A stretch of DNA of 64,000 nucleotides from Darksidea phi (Eukaryota; Ascomycota; Dothideomycetes; Pleosporales; Lentitheciaceae), in assembly GCA_030770425.1 (NCBI GenBank), contig JASJFT010000228.1:1-64000 (forward strand), given 5' to 3'. The stretch's first letter is position 1. Each line of letters starts with the position of its first letter. Below the pieces are notes generated by a model that was not told where the DNA came from, did not search any database, and was given only the letters and a program-made list of their open reading frames with translations. This document shows, one piece after another, positions 1 through 15,935 of the stretch. The translations under genes were made by a program, and so were the position numbers.

Positions 1-3000
1 CTAACTATTTAATAAGATATATAAGATATTAATATTACCTAATAGTACCTCCTAATAAAGCTAGTAGTAATAGATATTAACGTACCGTACTATAGTCTTA
101 AGCCGTAGGGTAGATAAGATAAGTAGCCGAATCGTTTACTAGTTATCGTAGTATAATAATCGTTTATAATCTAGATCGAATCCGATATATTTAAATACTC
201 TCTACTACTATATTAGCTTAGTACTAGCTAACGAAACGGCTATTAATTCTACCTTAGTCGTTAATTTTATAATATATCATTATAGTATAGCCTTCTAATT
301 AATAGACCTACTAAATAGAAAGAATATATATCCTTATAAGCTCTTCTAGGTAGCCTTATAATTAGCGAAGAAGGCGTCTAATACTCTATAGAAGTCGGGT
401 ATTAGTTTAGATATAAGTTTATTAGTAATATATACTAATTTAATAGATATTAACGTATTATAGTATATTACTCGATTCTTTATACCTAGTAGATAGGTAA
501 TCGTTTAATAGGTAGCGTCTAGATACTATTACGAAGAATTCGTAAGGAACTTAGCTAGCTTTAAGTAAGCTTTTAAGATATCTAGACGAATAGCTCCTAC
601 TATATAGCTAATTAATCCGACTAGCTATATATATCGTTACTTAACTAAATTTATTATTTCGTTCTCTAAGGGTATTAGTTCCTCGAGCGGTAATAATATA
701 GTAGATAGCTTCGGATAGAGCTTTAGTAAAGGATACTTCTAAGTAAACTTCTTAATATACGCGCTTTATAATAGCTAGATCGAGCTACTATTATAGTCTC
801 TAAGTATTTAAATACCGTAGAAGGTCTATAGTTCTCCTAGAGATCTAATCTTATATTATTATAATAGCTTATACTTAAATTCGTATAGGGTAGCTATATA
901 TACTAGTATACTAAGGACGACGATATTATTAATAAAGAAGAAGACTAGTAGCTTCTTATTTTTCTATAGGTAGGGAGCGTCCTTTATAGGTATAAGGCCT
1001 AGCTCTATAAGCGTTTTAGTAAGCTCTTTATACTAGAGTAATAGGGAGATCTTTAGGCTATAGAGCGCTCGGCGTAGTTTCTATAGGTAATTAGAATTAG
1101 AGAATCCTTCTAGCTAATAATAGTAGACTAGTATTAATAGCTTAGTATTAGTAAACGCGTTAATAGTATTATATTAACGAATTTCTATATTAAAGTAGGT
1201 AGTAATAGCTACTAGAGCTCGAAATATTCGAATAGCTAGTATAGTAGTATAGGTATCTTCTACTATTATTTATAGATCGCCGTATATATAGATCCGAGCC
1301 TTATATTTTAATAGGTAGTCTTAATTATCGAGTTTATATTTATATACCTATATTAGTAGGAGAACCTTATTATCTTAAGCGTACTAAGCGTTATATTCGT
1401 CCTAGGTTATCTACTCGTAGGTTTCTTTACGTTTAATCGTTACTAGTTCTTATTATATAGCTTATAGAAAGCCTTCCTTATAGAGAGACGGTAGCTTTAT
1501 TATATCCTTATAGTATTTTAGTTCTACTAGTAGCTCTATATATTTAAATCGCGTTTTTAGCGCTATTACTAAGGTAGCTATATAGGCTAACTAGTAGGCG
1601 TTAATAAAAAAGCTAGAGTTTTTCTATATAGGCTTCTTCTTTACTACTCTAGTTAATCCTTTAGATAGAATATAATATTAACGAAGATTAGTATCTATTA
1701 GTTCTCTATACTTCGTATAATTCGAATTAGGCTTAGTTCTACGCTTACGCTTTAAGGGTCGATTTAATAGCTATAGTAGCTTAGGTAAAGCTATTTCTAA
1801 AACTAATAGATTCGGTATTAGGAGTTAATTTAATATAGGTTCCTAAGTAGTAACTTAAGTAGTAGTATAAGTAGTCGCCTAAGTAGAAGCTTAGATAGTA
1901 GATTCTATAGCTTCTATAGGAGCTATATATTCGTCTTCTAATAAGGCTTCTAAAGAAGTATCTTTATTACTTAGTATAGATAGGTAATATTCGTAAGTAA
2001 ATTACTCTAGCTTAGAGTCTTAGAGGAGGGGATCTAAATCGTCTTAAGGTTAATAGAATAGATCCTCTTAAAATATAATATCCCTTATACGAATTATCTT
2101 ACTACTATAAGTTTTACTTCTTACTTTTAGTATCTAGATTCTATAGATATTCGATAAATTATAGCTAACTAGATATCCTACTAGCGCTTGTAGGCTAAGC
2201 TTATTACCTCTAGGTATCTATTTACGTAGTATATAGGCTCTATAGCTATAAATACATAGATAAGCTAGTAATAGCTTTTTCTAATATATAATTTTGAATA
2301 GTATTTTCTAGTTTAGTACTCGTATAGGTATTCGGTTAAGTAGATAGACTACCGTTCTATAGATCTTAGGGCTAAGAGCTAGTAGAAGATTTACTATAAT
2401 TCTTATTAAGCGGCTTCTCTCGATTAGGCTTCTATCTAAGCGTTTAGCTAAGCTATTTTATTTAATAGTATATAGTACTCGTATCTATAGTTTAATTCCT
2501 TCCTATAGATAGTAGGTTCGTACTAAATCGTCTAATAGACTATAGCCTCGCTCGTTATTAGCTATTAGAAAGGTAATAGTTATATTAAATTCTCGTTTAA
2601 TAGCTCTATCTAGCTATCTAAGTATTACCTAAAGAGTAGACTTATTATACTTAGCTATTATATAGACTATATATAGTTTTAAGAATAGATCGAACGCGTA
2701 GAATATATATCGATAGCTATTATAGGCTAGTATATCGAGCTCGATTAGATTAATAGCTATAGTTTTGAACGGTCGGCTAGTACCTAGTTTATAGTTAAAT
2801 CGACGAGAGATAATCTAATAGACTTTATTCTATAGGTACTCCTTATAGTAAATTATTTTAGAAGCTATTATTCTATTATCTATATAGAGGCCTATAACGT
2901 TACTAGCTAACTAATTAATCGCGTTACTATTTAAATAACCTATAAGTAGGTAAAGTTATAGCTTACTTAGTAATCTAGATTAAAGTAGTAGAGCTAAGAT

Positions 3001-4890
3001 CTATAGCCGGTACTAATTAGTAGTAAATACTATATACTAAGTAGGTTATAAAGGTTTAGTATAATAGACTATAAGCTAGTATCTGTTAACCCTAGTAAGC
3101 TTCGCGATATCCTAAGGTTAAGTTCTTAATCGATATAGGACGTTTCTTTCTAAGTTAAAATAGACGTTTAATAAGGATAGCCGTAATAGTAATACTAGAC
3201 TAGTAAAGAAGCTAGGGATTAGGGCTACTCGTTTAAGCGTCGTCTTTTTTAGGTCTTAAGGCGTTAATAGGGATATCTATATATTTCTCTAGGCCTAAAT
3301 AGCTATCTCTAAGCCTCCTACTAGAACGACGTTATCGGGCGAAGCCGGGGCTTTCTATTAGAACTTAGTAGGATTATTATAGATATAGATATCTATAGCT
3401 AGATCTAGCGTCTAGGAATAGAGAAGTAGATAGATATTATTAGCTATCGAGGCGTTATATACTACTAAGAATACAGCGTAGGCTTTATATTTATACTATA
3501 GTAGATTATTATCTATATTAATTTCTATTATATTAGTTATATTACTATCCTAGCTAGTCTACTTTTATTATTTATAGCGTTGATTCCTCTCGCGTATTTT
3601 AGTTAGGATACCCTTCTTATCCTTAGCTTTAAAATTAGCTATTTTCTTAGTCTTTTTAGGGTTCTCTATAAATTCTTCTTTATATAGCGAGGTATCGATA
3701 TACTAGTATTATCCCTAGTAGTATAGATCTTTATATAGGTACGGCTTTAACGGCTTTAATAACTTATTATTTTATTATCTCTTCTTATTATATAGAGACT
3801 ATTCTTAATTTAATATAGCCGTAAATATATCGTTACTAATATTTAGCTTTATAGTCTATATTATTTAGTAATAGTATAGATAGCTAGCGAGTAGATTAGG
3901 TAGTATAGGATTAATCGAGCTATTCGAACTAGCTTCCGTATTAAATACTATAATAGATATAGTAGCTATATAGTCTAAATTAATCTATTTAATAGCTCGT
4001 ATTAGATCCTTATATAGCCGATATCCTAATACTTCTAGTAGGTTAAGCTATATAGCTCGATTATAGACTATTAGAAAGGTTATACCCTATTCTTCGAGAT
4101 TCTCTCTACGCGCGTATAGTATTTTAGCTAAGTTATACGCCTTCTAAACCTCGTATTCTTAATCGGCTAATAATAGAGTAAATAGCTATTTTAGAGCCTT
4201 AAGCTAATTATATAGCGATTTCTAATCCTTAATTTAATAGATAAGGTCTTTGGCTAGCGTATTAGCTATATAAGCCTTAATTTAACTAAGCTTATCTTTA
4301 GTTCTATAGTATTTCTTTAGCTCTATATAGTAGAGACTTAGGTCCTTAGTACGCTAAGGAGTTACTATTAAGCTAGGTTTAGTTACTAGTAACCTATTCT
4401 TATCGATAGATAGCGTAGGATTAATAGAGCGTTCGGGCTTATTTAGCTATATAGAAGCTTTAGATTCGGGATCGATATACTCCTATATATTAGCTACCTT
4501 AGCTAGCCTCTATATAGTATAGATCTATAGGTCCTAATTATATAGGTCTTAGAGAATAGTAGCTAAACTAGCTTTAGATATAATAGGCGACGAGGTCGTT
4601 ATTTTCGTTATACGGAGAAAGATAAAATAGGTCGTATAATATAGATAGATTAGGCCGGGCTTATAACTATAAGCGGGTAGGAGTATAGAATAAATATATT
4701 TAGTAGTCTAACTATCTAGCTAGAGTATAAGTAGAGGGTCTTATATACGAGTTATACTAGATCTAGTAATAGAGTTAATTACTATAAATTAGTATATAGT
4801 TACTATAACTTATTATTATATAGCTACTATAAGTTTAATATAGAGTTATAGTAAATTAGTATAAATTATTATATAAATAGAGTAGTTATA
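1..4890 (-). mobile_element. RIP-degraded Ty1/copia retrotransposon (copia-0), cut by the window start
   Basis: Read on the minus strand, with TAA/TAG taken as decayed Gln or Trp codons, this gives a copia-type polyprotein in the order Gag (about 4,600-3,300), integrase (about 2,900-2,000) and reverse transcriptase (about 1,300 to below 200). The integrase core resembles copia integrases (for example a stretch like IKLDILAYNSYQYILHTVN), followed by the usual PF-x-x-VY-x-KKLLLAQLYVF region. The RT catalytic box reads FFINNIVVL near 913-940, so the two catalytic Asp are mutated to Asn. A primer-binding-like string (rc of gccgggcttataacta) lies at 4,654-4,669, so the 5' LTR probably spans about 4,670-4,890. 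The second LTR lies beyond the window, so LTR limits are not confirmed. The element cannot be coding: CA and TG are almost absent. Confidence 0.85.
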
Positions 4891-7800
4891 TAATATATAG
4901 CGCTCGGCTACTTATAGATATATTAGAAAGAATATAGATAAAAGTACTAGTAGATTAAAAGAAAAAGATTAAAGATAAGATTAACGCCTAGTTAGTAAAA
5001 GAGAAAATTATAAAGGTTAAGAATAATATACTAGATTAGCGTATATTAGTCTATATAAAGGGGTAGATATAATAAGATAGATAAGGCGAGTACTCTAGAT
5101 ATATTTACTAATTAATAGTAGCTAAGCTAGATTCCTTTAGTTTAGCGTCTATAGCTTTAAATAGTACTACTATTATATAAGATATCTAATATATTTATAT
5201 CTTTAATCTAATTAGAGATATATAAGTAGAGGACGTAGCTAAGATAAAGTATATAGCTTATAGGGATATAAAAGAAGCTTAGCTATATATAGAATAATTA
5301 TAATATTATCTTTTAAAGAAATCTACTAAATCTTATAGCTAAGACTTAGGTATAAATATTATTAACTAACTATCTTAAGGTTTATATATAGGTACGTAGC
5401 GATATTCGATTATATTATATATTAATAGGGGAAATTATAATATAAATTAAATCTATTATCTATAAGCTATTATATAAGCTAAGATAAGGGTACTCTCTTA
5501 TATATAGTATATAGATAACCTCTAGGGGGTTTCGCCGGCCCCCGTCCGAATATAAGTAATTAGTTTAGTATAGCTATATATATTAACTTATATCTATATC
5601 TATATAATCTTCTTTTTATTCTCTTACTAGCTATCTATTAATTATATACTTAATAGATCTATAGGTATTACTATAGTAAATAAATTACGCCGTATAGAGA
5701 GAACGAAAATATAAGTATTATTACCCTTTAGATCTATTATAATCTATACTAATTATATTTTAGTACTTTATATTATAATCCTTTTAGTATAGCTAGAGTA
5801 CTTATATAGAAGGTATCTACGTAGAAGGTATCTACGTAAAAGATACCTATATCTAATTAAAAATATTAAAGTAAATATAATACTAAAGATAAAGAAGAAA
5901 GGGCTATAGAAGTATAAAGGTAAATCTAGAGTATAGTAACTAGGGCGAAATTATAGTAATAGCGCCTACTAGGGAACTAGGTATAGAAGGTACCTAGAAT
6001 ATAGAAAAGAGATACTAAGGGCGTAAAGGAGTATAGCTAGAAGAATAGTATTAAGAAATTATAGGGTATAGATTAAATAGTTTTAAAGTAGATAGCTATC
6101 TTATTAATTATTTATAGCTTTAGTTATAGGAGGAGATAAAGCGCCGGGCTTTAGGAGGTAGATACTTCTACGACTAATAATAGTACTACTACTATATTAA
6201 TATATATACTAAGTTATTCTAGTCGTTTATATATATAGTATCTATTTATTATATTAGAAAGAGGCTATTTTTATAATTAACTATATAAGGGTTATAGTAT
6301 AGGTAATACTACTTCTCTAGGTTTTTAAGCTAGAATTTTACTAACTTTAGCCTAATAGTCTACGGGATATAAGAAAGTATACTTATAGTAATTAAAGTCT
6401 AGTAGTTCTAAATTAGTAAGAATTTATTAGTACCTAAGAATAGAATAAAGTTAAAGTATCGATAGCCTATCTACGTCGGTTACTACTTTCTATTAATACT
6501 TTACTAACGGTATCTCGCCGGTCTATCTATATTAAGACTAGTCTTATAGCTCTTATATATTAACTATATCCTATCTTATATTCTAGGATTAATTATACTA
6601 GACTATAATATATATATAGTAGATTATTTACTACTTCTTATCTAGGATAATAGAGTAAGTATACGTACTAAATAGAGCTAGTTAGTTTATATAACTATTC
6701 TTACTTATCCTTCTTATATATATATATATTAGCTACCCTCCTATAGAGCTATTCTAATTAACTTAGTTCTTTATATCTATTTTTTATACTACTATAATAT
6801 ATTTCCTATCTCTCTTAAATATTAAGAGTATTTTACTTTCTATTTACTCTACTCTTTAAACGATATCTCTATCTACTACGTTAATTCTATAGTATAGTCT
6901 ATTTTACGTTTCTATATACTACGTACTATACTATAAGCTACTACTAAGTAGTAGAAGTATCTATAGTAGCGATTTCTTTAGTCTTTACTTAACTAAGAAT
7001 ATTCTTAATAACTTTATATAGTTTATCCTATACGTTAGGGACCTACTAAACCCCTACTATTCTAGATACTAACTACTTAGAGGGGTAGTTAAAAGAGAAT
7101 AGACTATATACTAGAAATATATATAGATATATTATAACTTATAGAACTTTACTATATCGAACCTCTTACGAATTATAGAATTACTAGATAGATAGAAAAG
7201 TAAGAATCTTTTAAAAAATAAATAACTTTAGGACGAAGAAGTTCTCGAAATTTAGAAAATACTTAAATTAAATAAGAACGACCTACTACGAAAAGTTTTT
7301 AAGTTACTAACTAAGCTTTAGTTAGAAATTATTATAAAAATAGAGGAGAATCTTATATATAATAATAAATTCTTAAGAATATTATTAAATATACTTAATA
7401 ATCTACGTAGAGAAAAGCTTAGTATTAAAGTTTAGAGGCTAGTCGGGACTATACTTAGAGTTATACGATCCTAGACTAGAACCTAAAAAAGAGTATTATT
7501 TACTATCTTTTATAACGAGTAGTTCTATTACCCTAAAACGTATAGTAGAAAGTCTAAAGGAAGTTCCGGCGAAAGTATACTAGTAGTTATTAGTTTAGTA
7601 TTCTTAGGAATATTACTATTTTTATAGCTAGTAACTTAACTTCGTAAATTATAGGGGAGTATACTTTAATATATTCCTATTCTCTTAGTAAATATTAAAA
7701 TAGAAAGAAAATATTAATTAGATTTAAATAAAGTATTAAAAAATTAATATATAGAACCTTATAAATAATATATAGGTTAATATATAGCTATCTCTTTTAA

Positions 7801-8286
7801 TCTTAATATACCGCTTATCTATAGCTATAATAATAGTATAATTAAAGTATAAGTAAGAAGATATATATATATTAAGAGCTATACTAGTAACTATAGTATA
7901 TAGTAGAAGACGAATTAGATTCTTCTCTACTATAGGTCGATAGTAACTTACTACTATTATAATTCTTATTCGATTCGGCCTTTCTAGTTATCTATATAGT
8001 AATAAAAGTAGTATAAGTTAGTACTCTTAAGAAGATAATTAATAGTATTAGTAAAGAATCCTATAATCTATTATAGTCTAGTATCTATTTTCCCGTATCG
8101 TAAGTCTTCTAAAGTACCTTTAGCTCTAGTCTATAAGATATCTTACTTATAAATATTACTTATCTTACTAGTTATCTTTCTATAATACCTCCTATAACTT
8201 ACTAGCTTAGAGCTAGTCTACCTATTATAGAAATCTCTTATTTCCTCGTACCTCTAAGGTACTATAGGCTAGAATTTATTAAGTAA

Positions 8287-8560
8287 GAGCTACGGTAAGT
8301 TATATTTTTACTACTTATTTATTAAGAATAAAGCTAACTATAGCTTATAGTAAATATAAGTAAGAGCTACTATTTAATTATATACGTTATATTACTTATT
8401 ATAAGAACGAGTACGTACTTATATAGTATATAAAATTAGTCTACTAAAGTTATAGTAAGTACCCCCTAAAGCTATAGTTTAATAATAAGAAAGAGCTATA
8501 GTAAGTTATACTAATATTTATTAAGGATAGAGCTAATTATAGCTTATAATAAATATAATA
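8287..8560. repeat. Direct duplication, about 206-bp spacing
   Basis: A block of about 70 bp beginning gagctacggtaagttat near 8,287 recurs near 8,493 as gagctatagtaagttat. Both copies continue into a segment close to gctaactatagcttatagt and end in aaatataa. The differences are mostly C/T and G/A, as expected if RIP acted after the duplication. The block lies in the unidentified left flank. Confidence 0.6.
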
Positions 8561-11500
8561 AAAAGTAGTTATTCGATTATACGTACTATAGTACTTATTT
8601 TAATAAGTATACTCTTACGCGGTATATAAAAAATATTTATACTAAAGAATTCTACTAGTTATATACTTTACTTATAAATAGAGATATAGTCTTTTACTTT
8701 TATCCCTCTCTCGTTAATTTAAGTATTAAAGTCTATAGTTATTATAGTATATAATTCTCTAGTTCTACTAAATAAGATACTTATTCTAAATATATCTCTA
8801 AATATAAGTCTAACTTTTATTAACGTTATAATTTTATATACGCCGATAATTTTCGAATATATTTAGAAGATTATTATACTAGTATTTATAGGTATTAGCT
8901 TAAAGAACTTCTAAAAAGGGCGTTTATAAAACGTACTAACGAGAATACTTAAGCGAATAATAGGTAATTTTATATTCTATATACTTTATAGCTATTACTT
9001 ACTAGTACTTTATTAGGTATACTTACCGTTACTTCTAATTATTTAACTTCTATTATATTATTAAATCTAGTACTATATCCCTCTATTATATATACTAGCT
9101 ACTTATTATTTATATAGCTCTTTCCTCTATAGGTTATATCTAGTACCTTCTTATCTATCCTAGTTATATAGCTTAATTCTTAGACCTATAGATATCCCTT
9201 AGCTCTTATCTTTTCTAATTATTCTATAAAAAGTAATATAGTAATATCGAAAATTTCTAGCTATAATCGGTATATTTTTATTTATATAGGGTTTTTCTTT
9301 ATACTCTTTACTAGTATCTTTCTAGATAACTTCTTTAATACTTAGAACTTATAGTAAGCTACGAGTAACGATATAATAAGACCTAGTAGTATAGTAATAC
9401 TAATAAAAGTAAATATATAGATACTCTTATATACTTCTTTTAAGAAAGTAACTAATCTTCTACCGATTTATAGCCTTTCTATATTACTAGTATCTAGTAT
9501 TTTAGAAATATAGAACTAAGTATCTTCCCTAAGGTCGTACTCTAGTAGCTACTTTTATTAGTAGATAAAAATAAAGCTAGAGATTAGATTACTTATATAA
9601 GATATAGCTTATTTAGAAGTAGAATATTTAGTAATCTACTCGTTCTATTCTTTTCTAGAATCTTTACGATAGACTTAAGTATTTATTAAAAATTTTACTA
9701 CTCTAGTATAATAGAAAGAATAAAAGGCTTTAAAAGTTATTAGAGTTACTAATTAATTATTAGTACCTCGCTAGTTATTTATTTAGATAATATATCTATA
9801 TTAGTCGAGAATATTAAGTAGAGACTTCTTATAGTAGTAGATAATAATATAGTATATTTAGGAGATTCTATAGAGCTACTATACTAAGATTATAGAATTT
9901 ATAGATTTTTATTATCTATAAATATTAACTAGTATTTATACTACTAATTATAGGAACTAGTTTTCGAGGTAGAGTATAGAAGTTAGTATTATATATATAT
10001 ATAAGTAAGACTAAAGCTTAACTAATAGTATATAGGTCTAATATTAGACCTACGGTTAGTAGGATCTCGTAATATCGAGTACTAAGTACTACTAAAATAG
10101 AACTAAAATAGTCTTATTACTACCTTCTTCGACTTTTAGTATAGCCTCTATTATTTTATAAGAGAAGTATATCTTTTTCGATAGTATTTCCTTATTAGTT
10201 TATAGATATTATTTTCTTAGCCTCGTATTACTATTAATATAATAGTATACTATTAGTATCTTATTCTTAGTTTCTAGTTATTAGTCTACTATTAAAGTAA
10301 TAGTTTATATATTTATAAAATAGAAAACTATAAGGAAGTATATACTATATAGTAATACTATATTAAGTATATAATACTCTTACCTCGTCTCTTAGGTATC
10401 TTTTATAACTTATAGTATAGATATTTTAAGAGTAGTATATTAACTTATTAAATACTATTTTCTTAACCTTATCTTATAATTAGTAGGATATATAGCTCTT
10501 AGAAGAAATATATAATACTATATATATACTATTAGTTTATATTATACCTAGTCTTATATAATATTTAGCCTATATACGCTCGTATCTTTTAATTTTAGCT
10601 TACTTCCTTCGTATATAGCTTATAAGTTTTAGCTATATAAATCTTAACTTATTAAATAGAATCTTAAAAATCTCTTTAAGTTTATATAGAGGTATAATCT
10701 ATATAATTATAAGTATTCCTAGTACTACCTATAGATAGCTTTAGTAATTTTATTATTTTTCTACCTTAGTCTATATCTAACTATAGCTCTAAGCGAAGGC
10801 TTCTATTATAAGAATATAATACTTCTTATTATAAATTATAATAGTATAATTAGAGTACTATTAATAATATATTTAAAAGATAAATATAAGTATTAGAAGT
10901 CGGAAAAGTAATAATTAGGGTAGAACTTACTTTCTTAAATATTATATACTATACTTATTCTATATAAAAGAATAATAATACTTATAGACGACCTATTAAG
11001 ACGCTATATATATCCCGTTACTATCTTTCTCTCTCTAGCTCTTATTAATAAAGTTATTAAAGATATTAAGAAGGACTATTAACTTATCTTACTTAATATC
11101 GGCGAGTTCTCTACTTAGAAAGTAATTAAATATAAACCTAAGATATTATATACTTCTATTATATAGTAGATATTATATAATTTTCTCTTATCCTTATAAG
11201 TATTATTACTAAGCCTCCTATATAAGATAATATATACTTAAATTTAAAGAGCTAGATATAAGTATACTTTAAATACGATTCGCGATAATAATAAAAAAGC
11301 TATAAAAAGAAAGAGAAGATATAAGATCTTACTAAGCTTCGACGTAAAGTTTATATACTAACTAGTAATAAATCTTAAAATTACTAATCTATTATATATT
11401 CTTATTAGTTAGGAATAAGGTAGAGTAGTCTTTAAGCTCCTAACTCCTTATTTTTAATCTACTATTATACCTTAGGACCTAAAAACTTTTAAGAATAAGA

Positions 11501-14500
11501 TTAGACTTATATAGAATTCCTCTTCTCTTTATAAAGTAGTCGAAGTATAACTTAGATTTAATATTATAAGATTAGATTTTATAATATATCTCTATAGTAT
11601 CTATAGTCTCTATACTCCGATCTAGGATATCTTATAGCTATTTATAGAGACTACTTCTCTAATTAAAGTTAAATTATATTATCTAAAAGTAGAGCTAGAT
11701 AAGTATAGGAACTATCTATAGTATAAGATACGCCTAAGCTAGTAAAACTCTAGATTTATTTTATAATTATTACTTATAAAACTTCTAGGACTCTAATAAA
11801 GATATATCTTCTTTACTACTACTAGAAGGTAAAAGTTAAGAGAGCCGAATAGATATATAGTATAGTCTTATAACGGAATAGTTAGTTATATAAATAGGAA
11901 GTATATAATACTTCTTATAACTATAATACTCTTAAGTCTATAGTCTTTTATATTAGTAGCTATCTATTATAAAGAAAGCTTTACTATAAATAGAACGAAT
12001 ATTATTATATATTAAAGAATATTATCGACTTATATATTTATCTTAAGAGGGATTATAAAGTCTATATTAAGACGACTTTACTAATCTACGCCGAATATTA
12101 CTTTAAATATAAGATTTAGATAATAAGTAAGCTTAAGTAGAATATATACGGCGTATATTATACGAAAAATCCTAGTATTATCTATAATCTAGTTACGATT
12201 AATAGACTATTAGTAGAGATAGGTCGTTACCTATATTATATAAGAAATAGACTCTATTAATAAATAGAGAAGCTATTATAGTACCTATAGTACGTAGAGA
12301 GATATATAATTAAAGATATTATTATAAAGAGTCTTAGCTACCTCTATTTCTCTTACGAGATATATAATTATAAGATAGATAAACTATATAAGTACTTTAA
12401 TAGTATATATTATATTCTATTTAATAGTAGTTATACCTAATATATTTAGTCTAATAAAATTCTTCGTTCCTAGTAATAGAGGATATTAGTTAAAAGACTA
12501 GTCTAATACGAGTAGTCTCTATAATAGTAATAAGCTATTATCCTCTATTAATTAGTTAAGTAGACGTATAGTAGATAGTAAGAATTCTATTAGGTCGTTT
12601 AAAGCTTATATAATAAAGAGAACCTTAAATTAATATTTTATCGAACTACTATCTTACTAATACGCTCTTAGGAGACTCTAATCTTTAGTAGTTTTTATTT
12701 TCGTATATTAGATCTTCTCTTTCTTATTATCCTCTATTACTATAAGTATCTCTTACTTCTACTTCTTTATCTTATTCTATACTAGATCCTTAATATCTAG
12801 ATCCTAATTATATTTCGTCTAGTTAAGATAATACGAATAGAGTTAGAGAAGAATTAGTTAAAACGTATTATTACTAATATAGAGTAAGAACTTTATAAAA
12901 TATATACTAAGATACTTTTAATTAGTAATAAGATATAGCTACTCGGCTATAGTAAATCTAGCTACTAGATATAGGCGTACTAGCTAATAGTAGTATTAGT
13001 AAATATAGTATATTATTAAGTAGTTTAAGTACTACTCCTAGACTATATAATAGAATACGTACTTAATATTAACGATATTAAGTTTATAGATCGTTATATA
13101 GATAAATCTTATATAGAAATTTCTAAACTTTAGTACTCTATACTTCTCGTCTATAATCTAAGCTTAAATAGGTAGCTAGATCTTATTCTATTATACGTTA
13201 GTAGACTTAAAGCTAGCGTCGCCCTATATTATAAACCTTAGAAGGGACTTAAAGTATTAAGACTTATTAATAGGTAGGTATACTATCTACTTTTTCTTCT
13301 TTTTCTAGTTATACTTAAATATATTACTAAAGAATTTAACGAAGCGTCTAAAAAGATCCTTATTTAGAATATATATTTTAGTATTCCTACTAATATCTAT
13401 AATAATACGAATAGTTAGGGATTTAAAGCTAGAAAGAAGATTAATTTAAAGCTATTATATATAAGTAGTATAGGTTTATCTCTAAAGAATACTAGCTTAT
13501 AATACTATAATAATAGCTAAGTAAAATATACGTAGATAAAGGCTAGAGTTTTAAAAGTAAGTAGACTAGATATTATATATATAAAGTTAAACTATAGAGA
13601 GATAAAGATACTTAAAGTAGTAAATAGTAAATAGTAAACGATAAATAGATAGTAGTATTACTATACTATATCGATAGGCCTACGCTATACTATCGTCGCC
13701 CTCGAACTCCGAGGAGAAGAGATTAATAACGATTTATAGGCCGGTCGGGCTTATAATCTAGATATTCTTAATATCTAGTCCTAATATATATTAGTACGAC
13801 GGAGTAGATAGTAGAAAAGATATATAAGTAGTAATAATAAACGTAAGATAAGAGGTATAAGAGTAGAGAATAGCTAAGATAACTTATTTACTACTACTAA
13901 GAACTAATAGTATAGTCTAGTTATAACCCCCTTATTCGATCTACCTCTATATCTTATAAAATCTAAGGTCCCTTATAATTAATAATAGCTAAATTATAAC
14001 TCTTAAATTTATATAAACGTCTTCTTAAGTAATTAAAGAATAGTATTAGTAGTAATCTATTATTAGGAAACCTTAGCGTCTTATATAATCCGGAAGGCTC
14101 TCTTAAAACTAGACTCTTAAGCTATAATATATAAAAAAAAAACTCTTACTATAAAAGTAGTTAATATAATTACTTTCTTAGAGCTAATAATATAAACTAT
14201 AAGTAGCCCGTCGTTCCTTAATAGGGGAACTATTTTACTACTAATTTTAAGACTTATTACTTATTAACGAGCTATACTAGTAGCTACTTAGGCTTAATTC
14301 GACTATCTTTCTATCTTATTAAGTAGATTCTAGTTTTACCTCTAAAGATACTGTACGATTAGATTCTATATTAATAAGATAATTAAGTACGTTTAATATT
14401 ATATATATTTACGGGGTATTATACTTTACTAAGCTAGATATTATTAGAACCTTTAATAGTAACTTTTCTTTAGTAAATAATAGTAATCTCGCTATATTAG

Positions 14501-15584
14501 AGATATAGTTCTCTTTACTAAATATTAATTAGGAACTCTTATTAAATAATAATTTCCTAGAGTTTAAGATAAAGATAGAGATTTAATTTATAATAGACTA
14601 TAAACTATTATAGATATATACTCTATACTAGGTAACGATCTTATTAACTAGATCTATAAACGCTAATATAGGTAATATATAGTATTAGGAGATAGAATAA
14701 TCCTAAGTCTAAGATAGTAGTCTATTAATACTTATAATATTCCGCTTTTTATAGTAATAGATAATATAGATTAAGATAATCGAGGATATAGAGAAGACGC
14801 CGAGGTATATATTCTAGAGACTAATTATAGATTAGTATTAATTATAATCTATAATTCCTATAGATAGCTTAGAGAGCGGTAGAAGGTAAGAGTTAATAAA
14901 GAGTAGGTATAGTCTATTTTTAGGATATAGTATATAGAAAAGTATTTCGGTTTATATTTTAATACTAATACTATTATACGATAGAAGGGTAGTAGACTAC
15001 TAAGACTATTTAATAGACTACTACGTATATATACGAGATAGATATAAGCTTTTATACCTATATATAACTATAGTAATATTATATATAGCTATAAGAAAAC
15101 TTACTTCTTCTATAGCTTTTATAGATATATCTAAATAATAAGAGTTTAAAGTATAGAATCTTTACTATAGAAGTTAGTAGTAGGTATAAAGCGAATATTA
15201 GTATAGCTTAAGGACCCTTACGATATTCCGCGTCCCGTATATATCTAAGACTTATTATTATTAGAATAATTATCTATATTCTTATCCTACTTTTAGTATT
15301 ATACCTACGTCTTTAAGTTTACTAAAGATTATAAATAAGTAGAATTAGCTTTATAAAAATTATAGAGCTTATATAAGCTATTTTTAAAGTTAGATATATT
15401 ATACTACTATAGATTATTCTTATATCTATACTATTTAGTATAGTACTATAGTTTTCTACGATAGATATAGGCTTTAAGGATTTACTCTATCTTATATTCG
15501 TCGTCTTCGTCTATACTATCGCGATTACGCGAGTAATTAAAGTAGGTTAACTTTTATTACTTATTACTTCTAAGATAGCGGTCG

Positions 15585-15643
15585 CTATTACTACTATCGT
15601 TACTACTATTATTACTACTATTATTACTACTATTATTACTATA
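15585..15643. repeat. ACT/ATT trinucleotide microsatellite
   Basis: Alternating actact and attatt triplets run for about 58 bp. No host gene is visible. It may be the remnant of a homopolymeric amino-acid tract in a dead transposon protein, or a simple microsatellite. Confidence 0.75.
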
Positions 15644-15880
15644 GTATATCTTAGTATTATAACTATTATACTATATTACTAAAAGAGGTTTTAAGCTAGA
15701 AGGACGATTAGGAAGCGGTCTATAGCGGGAGGAAGGCTTTTATTATATTATTAAGTATATAGTATACTTAGGGCGCTTTAAGATTATATTAAACATTCTA
15801 CTATACTACTTAGCTAGTAGAAAGAGTTTCCTCTTATACGTAGAGAGTTTCCTCTTATATATTAGCGATATTATATAATT

Positions 15881-15935
15881 ACTATTATTATTATTATTAT
15901 TATTATTAGATACGTTACTATTACTACTACTACTT
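15881..15935. repeat. ATT/ACT trinucleotide microsatellite
   Basis: A run of att triplets (15,881-15,908) is followed by tactactact-type triplets to 15,935. It lies about 240 bp from the similar tract at 15,585 in the same unidentified element debris. Confidence 0.75.

Noticed and set aside
5525..5550. GC-rich speck with gggggtttcgccggccccc as a functional hairpin
   Set aside because: CG and CC sites are poor RIP targets, so GC specks simply survive; the pairing is short and imperfect.
9990..13600. Long stop-free frame as evidence for one large protein
   Set aside because: TGA cannot occur where TG is absent, and I read TAA/TAG as Gln, so an open frame proves little. No domain was recognised.
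15585..15935. Trinucleotide runs or 33- and 60-bp repeats as a CRISPR array
   Set aside because: The units are contiguous without unique spacers, and the genome is fungal.
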